A stretch of 64,000 nucleotides of DNA from Phreatobacter sp. (GTDB lineage Bacteria > Pseudomonadota > Alphaproteobacteria > Rhizobiales > Phreatobacteraceae). The translations under genes and the position numbers were made by a program. Each line of letters starts with the position of its first letter. The first letter of the stretch is position 1. The stretch covers positions 1-64,000 of the forward strand of contig NZ_JAEULY010000019.1 in NCBI RefSeq assembly GCF_016793595.1. Reading direction: 5' to 3'. The notes below the pieces were generated by a model. The model saw nothing but the letters and a program-made list of their open reading frames with translations. It searched no databases and was not told where the DNA came from. Positions 59,843 through 64,000 of the stretch are shown in pieces.

Positions 59843-61447
59843 TTACTGCTGCGCGGGAGGAGCGGCCGCCTGGCTCTGGGTCGGCTCCGACGTGCCGGTC
59901 CGGCCGATCATCCGCGTGAACCAGTTACCCTGCGCCTGCTGCGGCTGCGGCGAGACCGGCTCCACCGGCGCGAAAGCCGTGCCGGGAACGCCCGAAGGCA
60001 TGACGCCGCCCACCTGACGCTGGGCGATCGTGGTGCGCAGCGGCGAGGGCTGAGGCACCGGTGCGAGAGCAAGGCTTGTCGGAACCGTCATGTTGCCTTG
60101 GGGCGCCGGCGTGGCGGCCTGAGCGGTCGCGGTCTGGCTCGCCGGGGCCGCCGCCGGCGGCGCGGACGGGGTGGCAGCGGCCGTCTGCGCCTGCGGCTGG
60201 GTCGCGGCAACCGGCGAGCGCGCCGAAACCAGCGTCACCGGCGTCGATTCCTGCGAAGCCAGCGAGAAGGTCTGCTCGCTCGAACCGACGCGGATCTGGC
60301 GATGGGCGAAACGGTCGGCGAAGCGGCGATGCGTGCCGCCGTCGATTCCGGAGCGCGCCGGCGCGGCTTCGACTTCGCGGGACAGCGATGCGACCTGCGC
60401 CATGTCGCGGGCGTTCTTGGCGGCCACCGCCTGCCGGATCGGCGCCGGCACGACATAGGTCGGGCAGCGGCCAGCGGCCTGGAAGTTCGGGCGCGGCGTT
60501 GCGTCCTCGCCGACCGCCGTGAAGCGGGCGCGAACTGAACGTGTCGGCGCGGCGCGCGTCACCGGCGCCATGGTGGTGACCGGCTGGTTGAGCGAGGTCG
60601 GAACCGGCGTCGCCGAGGTCGTGACGGCGGCACGCGCCGTTCCGGGCGAACGCTGGCCGGCCCAGGGATCGGCGGCGATCATCTCGCGGGTCTGGCCACC
60701 GCCGCCGCTGGCAAGCGGCGAATCCGGCGCGACGGCGTTGAACACATAGCGGCGCTCGCAGACATCGACCTGCGGCTCCTGGCGCGTGACCTCGAAGTGG
60801 TCGTGACCTTCCTTCAGGTTGCGCCAGAACGCCATATGCGGGCTGTTGCGGTGGCGGGCCATGTTCCGCGCGGTCATGCGGAACGGATAGGCCTGAACCT
60901 GGAAGCTCTCCTGCCCGCCCTGTAGCGCCTCGCGCGCGATCGCATAGACCTCGGCGATGGCCTCGTCAGTCATGGCGTAGCAGCCGCGCGACGAGCAGTC
61001 GCCGTGGACCATGAGATGCGAGCCGGTCCGCCCGTAGGAACGGTCGAACTGGTTCGGGAAGCCCATGTTGAAGGCGAGGTAGTAGGACGAGTTCGGGTTC
61101 ATCAGGCTCATATTGATCTGATAGAAGCCCTCCGGCGACTGGCGGTCGCCCTCGCGGACCTTCGGGCCGAGATCGCCGGAATAGTTGCAGATCGGATAGG
61201 TCTTGAAGAGCGCGTAGCGGCCGGAGCCGTCGCGCTTCCACACTTCCAGCTCGGCTTCCTGCTTGAAGATGCGGATCAGCACGGGCGAGGTGCGCGTCAT
61301 GCCGCGCACATTCAATTCCTCGGCGACAGCCTGGGAGATCGGCATATGGCCGCGGTTCGGATTCGAGCGGGACATGCCGCCTTCCTGGCAGCCGGCCAGC
61401 AGTAGCGCGCAGACGGTCGCCGTCGCAGCGAGCCGCCAGCCCTTCAT
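59843..61447 (-). CDS. YafK-type L,D-transpeptidase lipoprotein with long C-terminal tail
   Basis: A 534-residue exported protein. The lipobox LLAGC (16-20) predicts lipid attachment at Cys20 and export. The L,D-transpeptidase (YkuD-like, YafK subgroup) domain spans about residues 50-260; its active site is HGDCSSRGCYAM with His148 and catalytic Cys156. The remaining half (about 290-534) is low-complexity, rich in Ala, Pro, Thr and Gln, and probably disordered. The enzyme would cross-link or modify peptidoglycan or attach proteins to it. The ATG at 61447 was chosen for the signal peptide; an ATG at 61600 would add 51 residues. Confidence 0.85.
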   Translation of the reverse strand: MKGWRLAATATVCALLLAGCQEGGMSRSNPNRGHMPISQAVAEELNVRGMTRTSPVLIRIFKQEAELEVWKRDGSGRYALFKTYPICNYSGDLGPKVREGDRQSPEGFYQINMSLMNPNSSYYLAFNMGFPNQFDRSYGRTGSHLMVHGDCSSRGCYAMTDEAIAEVYAIAREALQGGQESFQVQAYPFRMTARNMARHRNSPHMAFWRNLKEGHDHFEVTRQEPQVDVCERRYVFNAVAPDSPLASGGGGQTREMIAADPWAGQRSPGTARAAVTTSATPVPTSLNQPVTTMAPVTRAAPTRSVRARFTAVGEDATPRPNFQAAGRCPTYVVPAPIRQAVAAKNARDMAQVASLSREVEAAPARSGIDGGTHRRFADRFAHRQIRVGSSEQTFSLASQESTPVTLVSARSPVAATQPQAQTAAATPSAPPAAAPASQTATAQAATPAPQGNMTVPTSLALAPVPQPSPLRTTIAQRQVGGVMPSGVPGTAFAPVEPVSPQPQQAQGNWFTRMIGRTGTSEPTQSQAAAPPAQQ

Positions 61448-61723
61448 CCGCGATGCGCGAGGGGAAACGCCCTCGGCGGCTCCTGCCGTTTGACGCAATG
61501 CTCTGCTCCCGAACCTCAGGCGCGAAGCGCCCTTTATTGCGGTCTCAGCTTGGCGCTGACGATCCTTAACGGACCCTTTCCGGCCGAGGGATAGCGTCAA
61601 CCCGGGGTTACCGCAAGCAGCGGAAATTGACCTCGACGGTTAACGAAATGCCCATGCGCGTCACATCGTGGTGATCTGTGGGCAAGGAACGTGGCCACGG
61701 TGTGGCAGGCGGCCAGCCGACGA
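61448..61723. other. Gap between accA and the transpeptidase gene
   Basis: A 276-bp stretch with no supportable ORF. Both neighbours are read leftward, so it holds the 3' end of the accA transcript and the promoter of the transpeptidase gene. TTAACG at 61563-61568 and GTTAACG at 61638-61644 resemble half-sites of the cell-cycle regulator CtrA, but the paired spacing is absent. A small GGCGC/GCGCC hairpin lies at 61519-61531. Confidence 0.3.
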
Positions 61724-62677
61724 TCAGATCGCGCGGCCGATGGCGAGGAACTTGTCGCGCCTCAGGCGGCGGATTTCCTCGGGCGCGAGACCGCGAAAGC
61801 CCTGCAACGACTGAGCAATGGCGTCGCCGACGCGGGAAACCGCGAGATCGGGGTCGCGGTGCGCGCCGCCGACCGGCTCCTGCACCATCTGGTCGATCAC
61901 GCCGAAGCGCAGCAGGTCCTGCGCGGTGATCTTCATGTTGGTGGCGGCTTCCTGGGCCTTGGTCGTGTCGCGCCAGAGGATCGAGGCCGCGCCTTCCGGC
62001 GAGATCACGCTGTAGATGGCGTGTTCCAGCATCAGCACCTTGTTGGCGGTCGCAATCGCGATGGCGCCGCCCGAACCGCCCTCGCCGATGATGACGGCAA
62101 CGTTCGGCACGCCCAGCGACAGGCTCTTGTCGGTGGAGCGGGCGATGGCCTCGGCCTGGCCGCGCTCCTCGGCGCCGATGCCGGGATAGGCGCCGGCGGT
62201 GTCGACCAGCGAGATCACCGGAATGTCGAAACGTTCGGCGGTCTCCATCAGGCGCACGGCCTTGCGGTAGCCCTCCGGTCGCGCCATGCCGAAATTGTGC
62301 CGGATGCGCGTTTCGGTCGTGTCGCCGCGCTCGTGCCCCATGATGCAGACGCTTTCGCCGCGGAATCGTCCGAAACCGCCGACAATGGCCTCATCCTCGC
62401 CGAAGACGCGGTCCCCCGCGAGCGGCGTGAAGTCCTCGATCAGCTGGCCGATATAATCAAGCGTGTGCGGCCGTCCCGGATGGCGCGCGACGAGCGTCTT
62501 CTGCCAAGGCGTCAGCCCGGCATAGAGCTCCCTCAGCGCCTGATCGGCCTTCTGCTCGAGCTTGGTCACTTCCTCGCTGATCGAGACGCCGCCGTCCCGC
62601 TGCGCGACTTCGCGCAGTTCCTCGACCTTGGATTCGAGTTCGGCAATCGGCTTTTCGAAGTCGAGATAGCTTCGCAT
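61724..62677 (-). CDS. accA: Acetyl-CoA carboxylase carboxyltransferase subunit alpha
   Basis: A 317-residue AccA. It begins with the helical FEKPIAELESKVEELR region and has PGRPHTLDYIG, GDRVFGEDEAIVGGF, GHERGDTTETRIRHNFGMARPEGYRKA, DTAGAYPGIGAEERGQAEAIA and IGEGGSGGAIAIA, all conserved. Together with AccD it transfers carboxyl from biotin to acetyl-CoA, the first step of fatty-acid synthesis. It is essential and is separate from the single-chain catabolic carboxylase at 40634. It lies 97 bases after xerD in the same direction. Confidence 0.97.
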   Translation of the reverse strand: MRSYLDFEKPIAELESKVEELREVAQRDGGVSISEEVTKLEQKADQALRELYAGLTPWQKTLVARHPGRPHTLDYIGQLIEDFTPLAGDRVFGEDEAIVGGFGRFRGESVCIMGHERGDTTETRIRHNFGMARPEGYRKAVRLMETAERFDIPVISLVDTAGAYPGIGAEERGQAEAIARSTDKSLSLGVPNVAVIIGEGGSGGAIAIATANKVLMLEHAIYSVISPEGAASILWRDTTKAQEAATNMKITAQDLLRFGVIDQMVQEPVGGAHRDPDLAVSRVGDAIAQSLQGFRGLAPEEIRRLRRDKFLAIGRAI

Positions 62678-62774
62678 CGGAAGGGTATGGCCCCGGGATG
62701 AGGGCGGCCCGAGGGCCGGCGAAGGGCGAGGACATGCCCGCCGGGTGGGGCCAAGTCAAGGGACGGCTGGGCCG

Positions 62775-63698
62775 TCACTCATCCTCGGCAAGCGGATGGA
62801 GGTCTCTGACGAGCCCTGCCAGCCGCTCGTCAAGCACATGGGTATAGATCTGTGTCGTGGCAATGTCGGCATGACCGAGCAACTGTTGCACGGAGCGCAA
62901 ATCCGCTCCGTTCTGCAGGAGATGGCTGGCGAAGGCGTGGCGCAGGACGTGCGGCGAGACCTTCGCCGCCGGCAGCCCGGCGGCCCCGGCCACCGTCTTC
63001 AGTTCGCGCCCGACATGTTGCCGCGTCAGATGACCGCTCTCGCCCGACGAGGGGAAAAGCCATTTCGATGCGGCAAGACCGGCCTGTTCGCGCAAGGCCA
63101 GATAGGCGGCCATCGCCGCCTTGGCCGCATTGTTCAGCGGCACGATGCGCTCCTTGTTGCCCTTGCCGCGCACCACGAGGAAGCGTTCGTCACGTCGCGC
63201 GGCGGTCACGGGCAGCGCGATCAGCTCGGAAACGCGCAGGCCCGTGGCGTAGAGCAGTTCGAGAAGGCAGGCCATCCGGGCTACCCTCAGCCGCTCGCCG
63301 ATCGGACGCGCCGCGTCGTCCAGCCCCTCCTTCGCGACCGCCAGCAGCCGGTCGACCTCCGATAGCGCCAGCGATTTCGGCAGCGGCCGGCCGCGCTTCG
63401 GCCCCTCGAGCACGGCGGCGGGATCCTCGGTTCCGAGCCCTTCCGTATAGATGAAGCGATGAAGCTGGCGCAGGGCCGAGAGCCGCCGCGCGACCGAAGC
63501 CGTCTTCAGCCCGCGCGACTGGCAGTCGGCGAGATAGGCGCGGATCGCGTCGGTTGTGGCCGTTTTCGGCGCAAGCGCCTCGCCCGCGAGGAATTCGGCG
63601 TAGTCGTCGAGGTCGCGGCGGTAGGCGTCGAGCGTGTTCTTCGCCGCCCCGCGCTCGGCGGCCATCATGTCGAGGAACAGGTCGATCTCGCCGGCCAC
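62775..63698 (-). CDS. xerD: Tyrosine recombinase XerD
   Basis: A 307-residue tyrosine recombinase. The N-terminal SAM-like domain (about 5-90) has FLDMMAAERGAAKNTLDAYRRDL; the catalytic domain shows Arg in ATGLRVSEL, Lys in GKGNKER, His-x-x-Arg in HVLRHAFASHLL, HADI and the tyrosine in TTQIYTHV. With XerC it resolves chromosome dimers at dif. I chose GTG at 63698 because it gives the normal XerD length and follows the preceding stop by five bases; an in-frame ATG at 63926 adds 76 residues unlike XerD. Its genomic place next to accA is usual in Rhizobiales. Confidence 0.93.
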   Translation of the reverse strand: MAGEIDLFLDMMAAERGAAKNTLDAYRRDLDDYAEFLAGEALAPKTATTDAIRAYLADCQSRGLKTASVARRLSALRQLHRFIYTEGLGTEDPAAVLEGPKRGRPLPKSLALSEVDRLLAVAKEGLDDAARPIGERLRVARMACLLELLYATGLRVSELIALPVTAARRDERFLVVRGKGNKERIVPLNNAAKAAMAAYLALREQAGLAASKWLFPSSGESGHLTRQHVGRELKTVAGAAGLPAAKVSPHVLRHAFASHLLQNGADLRSVQQLLGHADIATTQIYTHVLDERLAGLVRDLHPLAEDE

Positions 63699-63703
63699 GG
63701 CGC

Positions 63704-63907
63704 CTAGCGCCTGGGCTGGAGGCGGGCGGGCGGAATGGTCACGCTCATGTCGCGCGGCTCCGGCTCGACCAGATAGGCGAAAGCCAGCATCCCCGAGAAG
63801 ATCACTCCGCCGATCAGAATGAGGACCGTCAGGAAGCGGACAAGCGTCGGCAAGGAGGGCGTCCCCCAAGGGATTTGCGGCCAGGAACCTGCTCCGAGAC
63901 TGACCAT
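63704..63907 (-). CDS. Small conserved membrane protein upstream of xerD
   Basis: A 67-residue protein with one transmembrane helix (about residues 23-46, VRFLTVLILIGGVIFSGMLAF) and a short tail ending EPEPRDMSVTIPPARLQ. Proteins with this helix and the P-R-x-M-x-V-T-I-P-P tail are common just before xerD in Rhizobiales, as I recall. The function is unknown. It ends five bases before the xerD start and is probably co-transcribed. The first 20 residues vary and the start is uncertain. Confidence 0.7.
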   Translation of the reverse strand: MVSLGAGSWPQIPWGTPSLPTLVRFLTVLILIGGVIFSGMLAFAYLVEPEPRDMSVTIPPARLQPRR

Positions 63908-64000
63908 GAATGCGGCTGCGCCGCAACCGCTGCGCGGTGGATGGCGGCGGCGGGCGACTTTCGGAGCGGGAAAGGCGCCTCTATGGTCGCGCGGCCCGAT

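Noticed and set aside
61519-61644. CtrA binding sites upstream of the transpeptidase gene
   Set aside because: Only isolated TTAAC half-sites occur; the TTAA-N7-TTAA pairing is missing.
62775-63698. Tyrosine recombinase as a phage or island integrase next to a mobile region
   Set aside because: Length, motifs and the position beside accA fit the housekeeping XerD; no att-like repeats or phage genes were seen.

Overview
The window is GC-rich, densely coded DNA from an alphaproteobacterium, most likely of the order Hyphomicrobiales (Rhizobiales); Phreatobacter-, Bosea- or Chelatococcus-like is a low-confidence guess. Pointers are the IalB-family protein, DUF2794, the SbmA/BacA-type ABC protein, the YafK-type L,D-transpeptidase, the chromosomal order small membrane protein-xerD-accA, and the very high third-position GC. 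All functions are read from protein motifs and gene order; nothing was searched.

Region by region. (1) 1-3000: the tail of an IS5-family transposase, a MarR regulator, a small secreted protein with three 15-residue repeats, an outer-membrane barrel and a small secreted partner. (2) 3010-6797: a molbindin (Mop), TrmO, a BtuCDF/FecBCD-type ABC importer that may carry molybdate or tungstate, and tRNA-Thr(CGT). (3) 7078-10201: ECF sigma factor, anti-sigma factor, and a SorAB sulfite dehydrogenase with an ECF-like promoter in front. (4) 10325-13895: TetR repressor divergent from an EmrAB-type efflux pair, with a perfect palindromic operator between. (5) 14016-20749: taurine dissimilation: SnoaL-like protein (possible TauX), TauR, TauY-like FAD oxidoreductase, Xsc and Pta. 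Xsc releases sulfite, which SorAB can oxidise, so regions 3 and 5 form one sulfonate-sulfur pathway. (6) 20868-29643: a peptide/opine-type ABC importer whose binding protein is separated from its permease/ATPase genes by a metal-dependent amidohydrolase and a COG0523 (CobW-like) metal GTPase.

(7) 30048-39763: a compact nine-gene operon read leftward, encoding a three-subunit molybdenum hydroxylase (CoxM/S/L-like), a branched-chain-amino-acid-type ABC importer and a CoxG-like protein. A divergent TetR regulator stands at its head, with two matching palindromes between. The catalytic loop does not look like CO dehydrogenase, so the substrate is an unknown organic compound. (8) 40037-40612: IalB-family protein. 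(9) 40634-53766: an acyl-CoA degradation cluster: a single-chain biotin-dependent acyl-CoA carboxylase, two AMP-forming acyl-CoA ligases, a TetR regulator with near-identical operator candidates in front of both ligase arms, an orphan ABC binding protein, a transglutaminase-like protein, an SDR dehydrogenase, an unusual acyl-CoA dehydrogenase and a thiolase. (10) 53800-64000: mostly core genes: DUF2794, an unknown methyltransferase-like protein, an SbmA-like ABC protein with an altered Walker B, an auxin-efflux-type carrier, a single-domain response regulator, a glutamine amidotransferase, ThpR, an L,D-transpeptidase lipoprotein, AccA, XerD and a small membrane protein.

Two themes link the parts: molybdenum use (uptake, storage and two molybdoenzymes) and import plus oxidation of organic sulfur or carbon compounds under local one-component regulators. 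No CRISPR array, prophage or rRNA gene was seen.
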